A stretch of DNA of 64,000 nucleotides from Aeromonas veronii (GTDB taxonomy: Bacteria; Pseudomonadota; Gammaproteobacteria; Enterobacterales; Aeromonadaceae): assembly GCF_040215105.1 (NCBI RefSeq), contig NZ_CP157875.1:1541501-1605500 (forward strand), read 5' to 3'. A model generated the notes under the pieces. It did no database searches. It saw only the letters and a program-made list of their open reading frames with translations, and was not told where the DNA came from. Below, one piece after another: positions 18,476-25,215 of the stretch. Every line of letters begins with the position of its first letter. The stretch's first letter is position 1. A program made the position numbers and the translations under genes.

Positions 18476-18632
18476 ATTCGTTGAGCGGAGCGTTTGTGCT
18501 TCTTTAGTAGCTACCCAATAACTCTAAGAGAACACTCACTCTTTTACAGTGACCCATTGTGTCAGTTGCAGGGCAGCACATCTTCGCCGAGCTATGGAAT
18601 AGTGAACATGGGCGGTGAGGTGTATGAGATTT

Positions 18633-18840
18633 AGAAATCCACCGGTGAGGCACTGAGAGTGCGCTGGTGAGGAACTTAGAATCCACCGATGGGGCACAGA
18701 GAGTGCGCTGGCGAGTAACTTAGAATCCACCGGTGTGGCACTGAGAGTGCGCAGGCGAGGAGATTAGAATCCACCAGTGTGGCACTGAGAGTGCACGAGT
18801 GAGGAGATTAAAGTCCATTGCCGTGGCACTGATAGTGCAA
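18633..18840. repeat. five tandem 44-bp repeats, each with a GCACTGAGAGTGC palindrome
   Basis: The unit AGAATCCACCGGTGTGGCAC is followed by GAGAGTGCGCAGGCGAGGA and a short variable end. The palindromes begin at 18650, 18694, 18738, 18782 and 18826, a period of exactly 44 bp. A second palindrome, CACCGGTG or a variant, occurs in each unit. Copies drift progressively toward the right. They lie behind the integrase and before the next gene and could be protein-binding iterons for replication, for integrase arm binding or for a regulator. There are no unique spacers, so this is not a CRISPR array. Confidence 0.85.
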
Positions 18841-18850
18841 CTAATCGCGC

Positions 18851-18880
18851 GATGTGGCGCAATGTGACGCAATGTGGCGC
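18851..18880. repeat. three tandem 10-bp repeats (ATGTGGCGCA type)
   Basis: GATGTGGCGC, AATGTGACGC and AATGTGGCGC follow one another directly. One helical turn per repeat suggests cooperative binding of a protein on one DNA face. They stand immediately after the 44-bp repeats and are followed by an AT-rich stretch (18885-18945), an arrangement seen in replication origins and in regulated promoters. Confidence 0.7.
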
Positions 18881-19055
18881 CAGTAACTTAACATTAGGAG
18901 CTATAAATTGAAGGTAATGCGCCAAAGGGTGAAGTTATTTAATGCAAGGTGACCAAATCAATAATGATTTATTGAGTGGGGATCGATGAAGATCGTTGAT
19001 CAGCGAATGAGAGGGGAGTAAACTTGTCCGCATGAACTCTTTGGAGGGGACTGTG

Positions 19056-19505
19056 ATGTTTGACAATCTCAATTTTAAAGCTGTGACAGCGGCAGGCAAA
19101 TCATCATCAGAGCTTGTCAGCATAACCCACAGCTTCAAGACCAAAAAAAATGAGCTGCTTTTTAGGATCAGCCATGAAGCGATGGAGCGGTGTGGCTTCC
19201 AGTATCAGGACAAAGTCCAGCTTCTTTTTGCTAACGACAATACCGTCTGTCGGATCATGAAATCAGATAAGCCTGGCAGTGTCACTCTGAGCCAACAAAC
19301 AAAGAAGAGCGACACATCTCCAGCAATCATTCGGCTGTCATTTCGCGCCGGACTACCTGATTTTTTAGCTCAAGAGAGCAAAAGGACTAACAAGACTTTC
19401 AATCGGGTCAAGTATTTGCACAAAGACGACATGATTGAGTTCAAAGACGGTTGTTTAACCTTTCAATTAGATCTCGTTGATTCAGAAGAAGATGATGAGA
19501 TCTAG
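19056..19505 (+). CDS. unrecognised 149-residue element protein
   Basis: I do not recognise the family. ATG 19056 follows a strong GGAGGGG site; earlier in-frame starts lack one. The protein is soluble and hydrophilic, with alternating hydrophobic residues suggesting two beta-rich halves of similar design (about residues 25-70 and 90-140) and an acidic tail (DSEEDDEI). It stands alone on the plus strand between the 44-bp repeats and a bidirectional hairpin. The repeats upstream could be its operator or its binding site; that is only inferred from position. Confidence 0.7.
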   Translation: MFDNLNFKAVTAAGKSSSELVSITHSFKTKKNELLFRISHEAMERCGFQYQDKVQLLFANDNTVCRIMKSDKPGSVTLSQQTKKSDTSPAIIRLSFRAGLPDFLAQESKRTNKTFNRVKYLHKDDMIEFKDGCLTFQLDLVDSEEDDEI

Positions 19506-19513
19506 AAAGACAA

Positions 19514-19535
19514 AAGGCATCCGTTAGGATGCCTT
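19514..19535. terminator. bidirectional terminator-like hairpin
   Basis: AAGGCATCC and GGATGCCTT form a perfect 9-bp stem with a GTTA loop. It stands 9 bp after the stop of the plus-strand gene. The T-rich tail is better on the minus strand (CTTTTGTCTTTC), so it could also end a leftward transcript from the structured region that follows. Confidence 0.7.
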
Positions 19536-19814
19536 CTGAGGAGGGTAGGATTGAACCAAATTGACCAGCACGCCAATGCTGGAAGGTTACAACCCATAGT
19601 CATTCTCGACTTGGATAGTATGCCGTCAACGTCTGGAAATCAATCCTACTCAATTGGTTCACCTGCATTATGGGAGGCAAGATGCTGAACGCAGGTGCTT
19701 TAGAAAACAGGTTTAAGTTCGACAAAGTCGCAACTAACCCTGTGTGCCAATGTAGAAACCATCAGCTTTGCTTGTGGTGTTCTATGAGTAGTTCTGGACA
19801 TGAGGAATGCTACA
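19536..19814. other. structured non-coding interval
   Basis: A perfect 10-bp inverted repeat (GTAGGATTGA 19545-19554 and TCAATCCTAC 19640-19649) encloses a 6-bp hairpin (CCAGCA...TGCTGG, 19564-19581). A second hairpin lies at about 19710-19743, with CGACAAAGTCG at its tip. On the minus strand the first structure runs straight into a hairpin with a T-rich tail, as a small RNA would. It has tRNA-like size, but I could not fold a proper cloverleaf. It may be a small RNA or a folded protein-binding region. Confidence 0.35.
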
Positions 19815-19946
19815 ATGAGCGATAAAACATACCCTTACGTAGAAGATGGCTACGTCTACTGCAAGCGCTTCAAACATTGGCGCAGTGGTGAGTATGTATA
19901 CCCTAAGACGGCAGAATGTTTCCGATTTAAGATCGGCGGCAAGTAA
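19815..19946 (+). CDS. 43-residue small basic protein
   Basis: A 43-codon ORF starts at ATG 19815 (MSDKTYPYVEDGYVYCKRFK...) and ends KIGGK. It is rich in Tyr, Lys and Arg and has two cysteines. A perfect intrinsic terminator begins 9 bp after the stop, which supports a real transcription unit ending here. The upstream AGGAATGCTACA gives a possible ribosome site. The protein looks like the small accessory proteins common in phages; no function can be assigned. Confidence 0.6.
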   Translation: MSDKTYPYVEDGYVYCKRFKHWRSGEYVYPKTAECFRFKIGGK

Positions 19947-19955
19947 TGACGAAGA

Positions 19956-19979
19956 GGGAACCGCAAGGTTCCCTTTTTT
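19956..19979 (+). terminator. intrinsic terminator
   Basis: GGGAACC-GCAA-GGTTCCC followed by six T residues is a textbook rho-independent terminator for the rightward transcript of the 43-residue protein gene. Confidence 0.9.
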
Positions 19980-20089
19980 CATGAATAGCTTGAGTGACAA
20001 AATTCAATGGAGCAATCATCTTCGCAGTTCACTCATCGAGAATGAGTTAATCATGCTGATTAACGCTCATCGCTTGCATTTCCCACTCA

Positions 20090-20815
20090 TCATCCATTGC
20101 TTGCAGTAACATCATCATACCTCCAGCTTTTGATTGCCTTCATAACATCTTTAGCAAGGGCTGCTTTGATCATCATGTAGTCCATCCCCGCGTCCAGCAG
20201 CGCTTCCACCTTGCCTTCAATGCGGGCCATCACTCCAAGCCGCTTGCCATCATCTTGAGACACCAAGAAGTCACGCGCAGACATACCATAGCGGTTCTTG
20301 AATGCCGTGCCGTCCAGACCAGTCACTGCCTTGCAGACAAGAGACTGTATGTTAGCCATGACGTGGTTCAGGTTGCCTTTCACGTTCCCTTCTTTTTGTG
20401 CAGTGTAGATAGCGTGACAGAAAGCCTTATTGCCTTCACGAAGGGTTTCACGCCATGTCAGAGTGACAGAGGATTGAGCGATCTTCACCGCCCCTTCAGC
20501 ATCACCATGGGCAGCAGAGGAGAAGGTCTGGAGGACAGCGTTGTGGAAATCATCGTCTAGCCATGAAGCGTAGGCATAGACCCCTTGCTCATTCGCATAG
20601 GTGCCGCCGTGCTTGCCCTTGAAGGTGATCAAATTGTAATGGCGACTTTTCTCGCCATTAAGAATCCCTTTGCACCAGTCGTGCGGCTTCTGTTTACGGC
20701 TCATACCACCAGTGTACGCACGGTGCAGGTCGTTGAGACAGAACAGGCCGTCCTTCTGGTTGACGGTCACTGTGTTGCCCATGAAGTGCAGGGAGATAGA
20801 TTCGACTTGTTTCAT
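20090..20815 (-). CDS. KilA-N domain protein
   Basis: This 241-residue protein has an N-terminal KilA-N DNA-binding domain. The characteristic pattern appears from residue 10 onward (NTVTVNQKDGLFCLNDLHRA, then HGGTYANEQGVYAYASWLDDDF near residues 70-90). The remainder is helical. KilA-N proteins are common in phages, often as antirepressors or regulators. It is the last leftward gene of the element and has its own T7-type promoter-like motif about 155 bp upstream (20971-20978). Other KilA-N proteins differ widely in their C-terminal halves, so only the DNA-binding part can be assigned. Confidence 0.85.
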   Translation of the reverse strand: MKQVESISLHFMGNTVTVNQKDGLFCLNDLHRAYTGGMSRKQKPHDWCKGILNGEKSRHYNLITFKGKHGGTYANEQGVYAYASWLDDDFHNAVLQTFSSAAHGDAEGAVKIAQSSVTLTWRETLREGNKAFCHAIYTAQKEGNVKGNLNHVMANIQSLVCKAVTGLDGTAFKNRYGMSARDFLVSQDDGKRLGVMARIEGKVEALLDAGMDYMMIKAALAKDVMKAIKSWRYDDVTASNG

Positions 20816-20965
20816 TGAATGGGTTCCTTATGTTGTGCCTCTCATGCCGTTCCCCCTCCAGCAAGCCCCCAATCGCTTAACCCATAGGCAAGCTGGAGCA
20901 GCAGAAGAAGCACGACATAAAGACGCAATTGGTTGATTTACAGTCGGGGAGTGACCGGATGTATT

Positions 20966-20985
20966 GCTTAGGTCAGGGAGAAGTG
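20966..20985 (-). promoter_or_regulatory. T3/T7-type phage promoter-like motif, copy 5
   Basis: On the minus strand TCTCCCTGACCTAAGC reads toward the KilA-N gene. The core CCCTGACC (20971-20978) is shared with four other intergenic copies in the element. It aligns with the T3 phage promoter core CCCTCACTAAAGG at positions -11 to +2. Confidence 0.5.
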
Positions 20986-21088
20986 ACCTTGGGGAGGCAT
21001 CGCTGCGTGAAATCTCGGGGACAATCTCCCAGTGACTCTTCAGGATTTCACGTAGGCTCACCAGTAGTTGACTTGTTCACTTGGCTTT

Positions 21089-21559
21089 TCACTGTCCAGC
21101 GCGATTCATACCGGCTACCGCCAGTTGATCCGCTCGTTCGTTCATCGGGTGGCCGCTGTGTCCCTTCACTTTCTTGAAGCTCACTTGGCGGGTGGTCAGT
21201 AGGTCATCCAACTGTTCCCAGCGGTCCCTGTTCTGGACTGGCTTGTTGTCTGCCTTCTTCCATCCCTTCGCCTTCCATCCGGCTAACCACTGGGTCGCCC
21301 CATTGATCACATAGGCGGAGTCCGTCAGGACCTCGACCACAGAGCCAGGTTTAAGGAGTGACAGCCCTTGAATGACTGCTTCCAGTTCTCCGGTCTGGTT
21401 GGACTCCCCAGCGCCCACGCAGTAGCCGCAGCGTTCAACTTTGCGGCCATCGCTACGGACGGCAAGGAAGCCCCAGCCAGCCACGCGGACTGACGCTTTG
21501 GTGTGGTTGGTGTTGCAAGCGCCATCAGTGGCGAGTGTGTAGGTGTACGGTTGGATCAT
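21089..21559 (-). CDS. ribonuclease HI
   Basis: This 156-residue type I RNase H cleaves RNA in RNA-DNA hybrids. All catalytic residues can be placed: Asp12 (ATDGACN), Glu58 (TGELEA), Asp80 (LTDSAYV), His134 (KGHSGH) and Asp144 (ERADQLA), matching E. coli Asp10, Glu48, Asp70, His124 and Asp134. The start overlaps the preceding small gene by 4 bp, so it belongs to a co-translated leftward operon. In an element that replicates with phage-type transcription-primed origins, removal of RNA primers would be a fitting role; that is inference. It differs from the chromosomal rnhA context. Confidence 0.93.
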   Translation of the reverse strand: MIQPYTYTLATDGACNTNHTKASVRVAGWGFLAVRSDGRKVERCGYCVGAGESNQTGELEAVIQGLSLLKPGSVVEVLTDSAYVINGATQWLAGWKAKGWKKADNKPVQNRDRWEQLDDLLTTRQVSFKKVKGHSGHPMNERADQLAVAGMNRAGQ

Positions 21560-21756
21560 TTGGTGTTGTCTCCGGTGGTCTTGATGTAACGCCTTGCGAG
21601 AAGACGCAGGGTCGGTTCATGGAGCTTCAGACGCTTTGCGGTAGTCCGGCAGGCAGTCCTGAAGCTGTCCCCTTGGAGCCTCCGATAGGCCACGCAGAAG
21701 AGGGCATGACGGACTTTGGCTTTGCGTATGTGGCTCCAGTCCTCAATGGTGATCAT
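21556..21756 (-). CDS. unrecognised 66-residue basic protein
   Basis: This small basic protein (MITIEDWSHIRKAKVRHALF...) is rich in Arg and Lys, and its C-terminal half (LKLHEPTLRLLARRY) could be a helix-turn-helix-like or RNA-binding helix pair. It overlaps RNase HI by 4 bp and the preceding gene by 1 bp, so its place in a coupled operon supports it as real. No family is recognised. Confidence 0.65.
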   Translation of the reverse strand: MITIEDWSHIRKAKVRHALFCVAYRRLQGDSFRTACRTTAKRLKLHEPTLRLLARRYIKTTGDNTK

Positions 21757-21968
21757 CAGGCGGCCTCCTGTTCGGCTGTCGGGAACAGCTCACGGACAAG
21801 CGCAAGCATCGACTCTTGGTCTGTCCCGTGGGATTGCATGACGTACCGGTTGATTGCGTTCTGCACCTGACCAGTAGACGGACGGCGGCCAAGGCTCAGA
21901 GTGGCGAAGGCTTGAAGGCGCTTCACGAAGTCGCTGGGATGGACAAGAAAGGTTTCATTAGCGGTCAT
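21756..21968 (-). CDS. unrecognised 70-residue protein
   Basis: A small mixed-charge protein (MTANETFLVHPSDFVKRLQ...), mostly helical, that overlaps the next gene by one base. It has a GGAACC-rich leader upstream. It lies inside the leftward operon between the 167-residue protein and RNase HI. I do not recognise it. Confidence 0.65.
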   Translation of the reverse strand: MTANETFLVHPSDFVKRLQAFATLSLGRRPSTGQVQNAINRYVMQSHGTDQESMLALVRELFPTAEQEAA

Positions 21969-22025
21969 GTTGATAGGTTCCTTCGGTAGAGCAGGGGAGA
22001 CGCTGGGCCTCCCCCGTGGGGTGCA

Positions 22026-22529
22026 TTAAGCGGTCAGCAGGGCGGCCAGCTTGGCCTTGACCTTCGGAAGGGTCCGCTCGGCATGTTCGCGGCGGCCCTT
22101 GTTGTGTTCTTCAGTCGCACGGCTCCAGACCTCCAGATCCTTCAGGGCTTCCAGCAGTTCGTCTTGGGTCGGCTCGTGGTACTTGTAGGTGTGGTCGCGG
22201 CCATGCTCGGAGCCGTTGCGCTCGCAGATAACCAGCCATTCGGTTGCTGCTGCTTTGCCCCACTCTTTCGCATTGGTGAAGTCGAAGCGGGTGGCGTAGA
22301 CCCAAGCGGCCATCTGGTGGGAGTCTTCTTCGTAGGCTTCACGGTTGGCCTTGGCCTTCGCTTCAGCAGCCTTGGCCCGTTGGTGACGCTGGGAGGCTTC
22401 CATCTGGAGCACTCGGACTTGACCAGAAGACAGGCCAGCCAGTTCAGCCAGTTTGTTGATAACAGCGCGTTGGCCGTTGATTACGTCCAGCAGTTCTTCG
22501 GACAGGTCAGCAATGGTGATTTTGTTCAT
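22026..22529 (-). CDS. unrecognised 167-residue coiled-coil protein
   Basis: This soluble protein opens with a short helical segment (MNKITIADLSEELLDVINGQ) and continues with a long Ala/Lys/Glu-rich stretch (about residues 40-75) that should form a coiled coil. The C-terminal half is charged, with a Lys-rich tail. GC-rich codons and a GAAACCGAC leader fit a translated gene. It shares the leftward operon of the capsid and RNase H genes. No family is recognised; coiled-coil adaptor, scaffold and regulator roles are all possible. Confidence 0.7.
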   Translation of the reverse strand: MNKITIADLSEELLDVINGQRAVINKLAELAGLSSGQVRVLQMEASQRHQRAKAAEAKAKANREAYEEDSHQMAAWVYATRFDFTNAKEWGKAAATEWLVICERNGSEHGRDHTYKYHEPTQDELLEALKDLEVWSRATEEHNKGRREHAERTLPKVKAKLAALLTA

Positions 22530-22639
22530 GTCGGTTTCCTTATGTGTGTGTTGAGACGGGCACAGTGGCCCCTCCAGAAGGCCGCAGAGGCTTTCCGGAT
22601 GGTTGTGGTATGGGGTAACTAGGGGTTAGAGAAAGTGGG

Positions 22640-23227
22640 TTATTTGACGGATTGCAGGGCGCGACGCAGGCGATCCCATTTGGTCATCGCGGAGTCGTAT
22701 TCCCCAGCGATACCGTCAGCGATAGCCTCTCGCAGCAGCTTCATGCCTGACTGGGAGTTAAACGAGCGGACGCGGTTGATGTCGTTCTGAAGCTCGTTCA
22801 TCAGGTAGTCGCTGGGCATTCCTACCTGTGCGGCCATGTCGATCATTACCGCTGTTGCATGGGACTGGATTTCCTCCCGACTCATACCGGAAGAAGAGAC
22901 CACAGAGTCCATTCGGCTTTCGCCTAGACCCAGCAGCTCGTCAGCGTAGAACTCAGCGACTCCACCGCCTCCCAGCGCGTCATTCACAGCGTTCAAGCCT
23001 GAAAGAATGGCGTCAGGTAGGGACTCGGTGTCGTTGTCCTGGGAAAGCGAGTGATCGTCCTCGTCGTCGAAGAAGTAGTCCTTGAAGTCCTCGGCTTGTG
23101 CCTTGGTCATTTCGATCCCATCCAGTTCATAGAGGGCTTCCCCTTGGTCGTTCACGCCGCTGGAGTAGGAGGGCAGGTCGCAGGTCTCCACGCTGAAGCC
23201 GTAATCGGCTGTCTGGTAGTCCATCAC
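22640..23227 (-). CDS. unrecognised acidic 195-residue protein, possible assembly factor
   Basis: The N-terminal half is strikingly acidic (DDEDDHSLSQDNDTES near residues 55-70) and followed by a Gly-rich turn and helical C-terminal half ending in a basic helix (TKWDRLRRALQSVK). It overlaps the 74-residue gene upstream by 4 bp. An acidic N-terminus with a helical, basic C-terminus is the general layout of phage scaffolding proteins, and a capsid gene lies 400 bp upstream in the same direction. The resemblance is only in composition; in T7 the scaffold gene precedes the capsid gene rather than following it. Confidence 0.65.
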   Translation of the reverse strand: MMDYQTADYGFSVETCDLPSYSSGVNDQGEALYELDGIEMTKAQAEDFKDYFFDDEDDHSLSQDNDTESLPDAILSGLNAVNDALGGGGVAEFYADELLGLGESRMDSVVSSSGMSREEIQSHATAVMIDMAAQVGMPSDYLMNELQNDINRVRSFNSQSGMKLLREAIADGIAGEYDSAMTKWDRLRRALQSVK

Positions 23228-23448
23228 TGCACCTCCCCAGCCAGTCCACCTTGAGAGCGCAGCTTGTCGAACTCACGGTTAATCAGTGCGTTGAGCATCT
23301 GGGTGCGAGTCAGGGCAAAGCCTGCCTGCTTGGAGAAGTGGAGGGTCAGAGCGTCAGCCTTGGGGATTACGTCTTCCCACAGGATTGCAGTGGTACGGGC
23401 TTGTGGTTTCTTTCGTTGCAGATTCGGGTGTTGAGTTTGAGTAGACAT
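23224..23448 (-). CDS. unrecognised 74-residue protein, possible small DNA-binding protein
   Basis: A small basic protein (MSTQTQHPNLQRKKPQARTT...) whose C-terminal half (FALTRTQMLNALINREFDKLRS) could be a ribbon-helix-helix or helix-turn-helix unit. An AAGGAGACC ribosome site precedes ATG 23448. It is the first gene after the capsid terminator, and a degenerate form of the element promoter motif (CTCTGACCTAT, about 23476-23486) lies just upstream. Its stop overlaps the next start by 4 bp. Confidence 0.65.
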   Translation of the reverse strand: MSTQTQHPNLQRKKPQARTTAILWEDVIPKADALTLHFSKQAGFALTRTQMLNALINREFDKLRSQGGLAGEVQ

Positions 23449-23489
23449 AAGGTCTCCTTGAAGTTGGGAAGTAATAGGTCAGAGTAACG

Positions 23490-23556
23490 TTATTCAAAAA
23501 AGAACCCCCAAGGGCAGACCCCGTGAAGAACACAGGAGCTACGCATGGGGGTCTGA
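23490..23556 (-). terminator. large terminator hairpin behind the capsid gene
   Basis: On the minus strand CAGACCCC (23555-23548) can pair with GGGGTCTG (23522-23515). An alternative stem then pairs the same arm with GGGGGTTCT, directly followed by six T residues (23501-23496). The tail CCCTTGGGGGTTC resembles the T-phi terminator region behind T7 gene 10 in layout, though not in full sequence. Confidence 0.65.
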
Positions 23557-23631
23557 GGAAGCACCGCATGACCATCAGCTATGCCAAATCACCAGATGTC
23601 GAGAGGTCTATGTCCGGAAACCTCTCTTCAT

Positions 23632-23650
23632 CCTTTGGTCAGGGAAATCC
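23632..23650 (-). promoter_or_regulatory. T3/T7-type phage promoter-like motif, copy 4
   Basis: The minus strand reads GATTTCCCTGACCAAAGG, directly after the capsid stop codon. Its core CCCTGACCAAAGG differs at two of 13 positions from the T3 promoter core CCCTCACTAAAGG, the best match of the five copies. Transcription would run toward the 74-residue gene and RNase HI. Confidence 0.6.
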
Positions 23651-23652
23651 CC

Positions 23653-24738
23653 TTACGCTTCCAGCAGAGCGACCGCACAGGCCGGACGCAGGATGTTGTG
23701 ACCGACGAACATCTTAGCCAGCACGGTGTTACCGACGCGCAGGGGCTCGGGGACCCACTTGGTCGCAATGTCGCGCACCTTCACGGTAGCCGCGCAGTCC
23801 TTCGTGTAGACCAAGCCCAGCAGCTTGGAGAAGTTCCCACGGTACGCAGCGGTACGGCCAGAGCCACCGTCTTCCACGCTCAGAGGTTCCGGTGAGCCGA
23901 TCAGTCCGTTGCTTTCGTCTTGGTCCGGCAGGTTGTTGGACTCGAAGATCTTCATGCCGGCAATGCGAAGGCCGGTGTCAGCGTTACCGTTGGACTTGTC
24001 CTCTCCGGCCTGACCCAAGAAACGCTTATCCAGCCATGCCATGTTGCCAAGGTCGCCTGCTGCATTGGTCAGGGCCTCGTAGTCGTCCGGCTTCAGGACA
24101 CACACAGGGATACCTGGGACGCTTGCCTTACGGAACTCGGTACGGGCACGGTAGATAGCGTCCACGATTTGCTGACCACGGGTCATCGGACGGCCTGCCG
24201 CATCGGTTGCTCGCAGGGTAATGTTCTCGGTGAAGGTCTCGTCATCCAGTACGCCGTTCTCACCGAATTGAGCAATAGCCAGCTCTTTGTTGGTAATGAA
24301 GGCAGCCTTGGCGATGGTCCGGAAGACGTTCTTGTCGATCATGTTCGACAGCTCATAGGCCAGCTCGCGGGCATAGTGAGAGCGAACCTCAAAGGTGCTC
24401 AGGTCTTCGTCTTGTTCTGCCACGAACACAGCAGCCACAGCGACGTCATCCACGGTGACAGTGCGCAGGACGTTCTTAATGCCGCCAGCTTGAATCAGCT
24501 CGCCGGGCTTGTGGTACTTCGCATTGTGGCTCATGCCAAGTACAGGGAAATCGAATGCTTTGCCGTCCTTCAGGGTCATCACTCGGGTGGTGCCCAAGGA
24601 GACGCATTGATTGCGGAACATCGTCAGGACTTCACCAGCGAACAGCTTCATGAATAGTGCTCGGGTATCGCCTTGACCGTTGTTCTGACCTACATGGGTT
24701 ACGTTTTGAAAAGTCGGGAAAGTGCCGTAAGCAGACAT
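23653..24738 (-). CDS. T7-type major capsid protein
   Basis: This 361-residue protein is a podovirus gp10-like (HK97-fold) major capsid protein. Its N-terminal region (ALFMKLFAGEVLTMF near residue 27, FDFPVLGMSHNAKYHKPGE near residue 61) lines up with T7 gp10 (ALFLKVFGGEVLTAF, FPVLGRTQAAYLAPGE). The rest shows the E-loop and P-domain pattern expected. T7 gp10A has 344 residues, so it is full length. ATG 24738 has an AAGGA site; codons upstream to 24861 are untranslated leader. It is the only unmistakable virion gene of the element, with a promoter-like motif ahead of it and a promoter-like motif and terminator behind it, mimicking the T7 gene 10 setting. Shell formation presumably needs helper proteins. 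Confidence 0.9.
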   Translation of the reverse strand: MSAYGTFPTFQNVTHVGQNNGQGDTRALFMKLFAGEVLTMFRNQCVSLGTTRVMTLKDGKAFDFPVLGMSHNAKYHKPGELIQAGGIKNVLRTVTVDDVAVAAVFVAEQDEDLSTFEVRSHYARELAYELSNMIDKNVFRTIAKAAFITNKELAIAQFGENGVLDDETFTENITLRATDAAGRPMTRGQQIVDAIYRARTEFRKASVPGIPVCVLKPDDYEALTNAAGDLGNMAWLDKRFLGQAGEDKSNGNADTGLRIAGMKIFESNNLPDQDESNGLIGSPEPLSVEDGGSGRTAAYRGNFSKLLGLVYTKDCAATVKVRDIATKWVPEPLRVGNTVLAKMFVGHNILRPACAVALLEA

Positions 24739-24881
24739 AGTTGTTTTTCCTTGTTGATAGGTGGATGGCCCTTCGGCCAAAGAGAAAGAGGGAAAGGGAG
24801 TCAGGACGTAGAAAAAGGGAGCCCGCAGGTTTCCCCACGGGCTGGTCCTTGAATTGCGCACTTTTGAGCGTCTTCCTACGT

Positions 24882-24900
24882 TCTTAGGTCAGGGAAATCT
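24882..24900 (-). promoter_or_regulatory. T3/T7-type phage promoter-like motif, copy 3, ahead of the capsid gene
   Basis: The minus strand reads AGATTTCCCTGACCTAAGA, with the core at 24894-24887. It stands about 150 bp upstream of the capsid start, matching the place of the phi10 promoter in T7. Confidence 0.6.
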
Positions 24901-24914
24901 GGAGGGAGGCGAGA

Positions 24915-25210
24915 GGGTGTCCGATTTTGGGGAATCCCCATTTTCGGGCAGGGGGGGGGAGTTACCGATTTTCCCGATTCGGGATTTTCGGTAAGGGCCA
25001 CATGGGGCTACCGGATTTGCCCTCGGGCCATTTTCGGTAAGTCAGACGCAGGGTCATCCTCGGGTCTGACGCGGGGGTATCCAAAAGACAAACTCTCTTT
25101 TCGGGAGGGGGAATTTTCCCCAATTCGGGATTTTTTCCTCCCCCCTTCAGGTCGTCCTCGTGTCTGTCTTGGGGGTCCCAAAACGCCGTAGGGGCTTTTA
25201 AGGACCCCCT
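24915..25210. repeat. hairpin block C: six stem-loop units between regulator and capsid gene
   Basis: I count stems at 24921-24947 (CCGA/TCGG), 24962-24994 (TTACCGA/TCGGTAA), 25009-25039 (TACCG/CGGTA), about 25083-25101 (AAAAGA/TCTTTT), 25103-25142 (GGGAGG/CCTCCC) and 25171-25209 (GGGGGTCC/GGACCCCC, perfect). Apical parts repeat motifs found in the other two arrays, for example AAAAGACAAACTCTCTTTT, TTTGCCCTCGGG and TTCCCGATTCGGGA. Each base stem differs in sequence yet pairs. No coding potential is credible here. Confidence 0.75.
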
Positions 25211-25215
25211 GTTAA

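Noticed and set aside
18633..18840. CRISPR array
   Set aside because: The 44-bp repeats are contiguous and have no unique spacers, and no cas gene is in the window.
19536..19660. tRNA gene on the minus strand (GGTTCAATCC resembles a T-arm)
   Set aside because: I could not form an acceptor stem, anticodon arm and D-arm of proper lengths; it is kept only as a structured interval.
24066..24076. Another GGTCAGGG match inside the capsid gene
   Set aside because: It lacks the T-rich flank and downstream WAW, and lies in coding sequence; 8-mers like this also occur by chance in GC-rich host genes.
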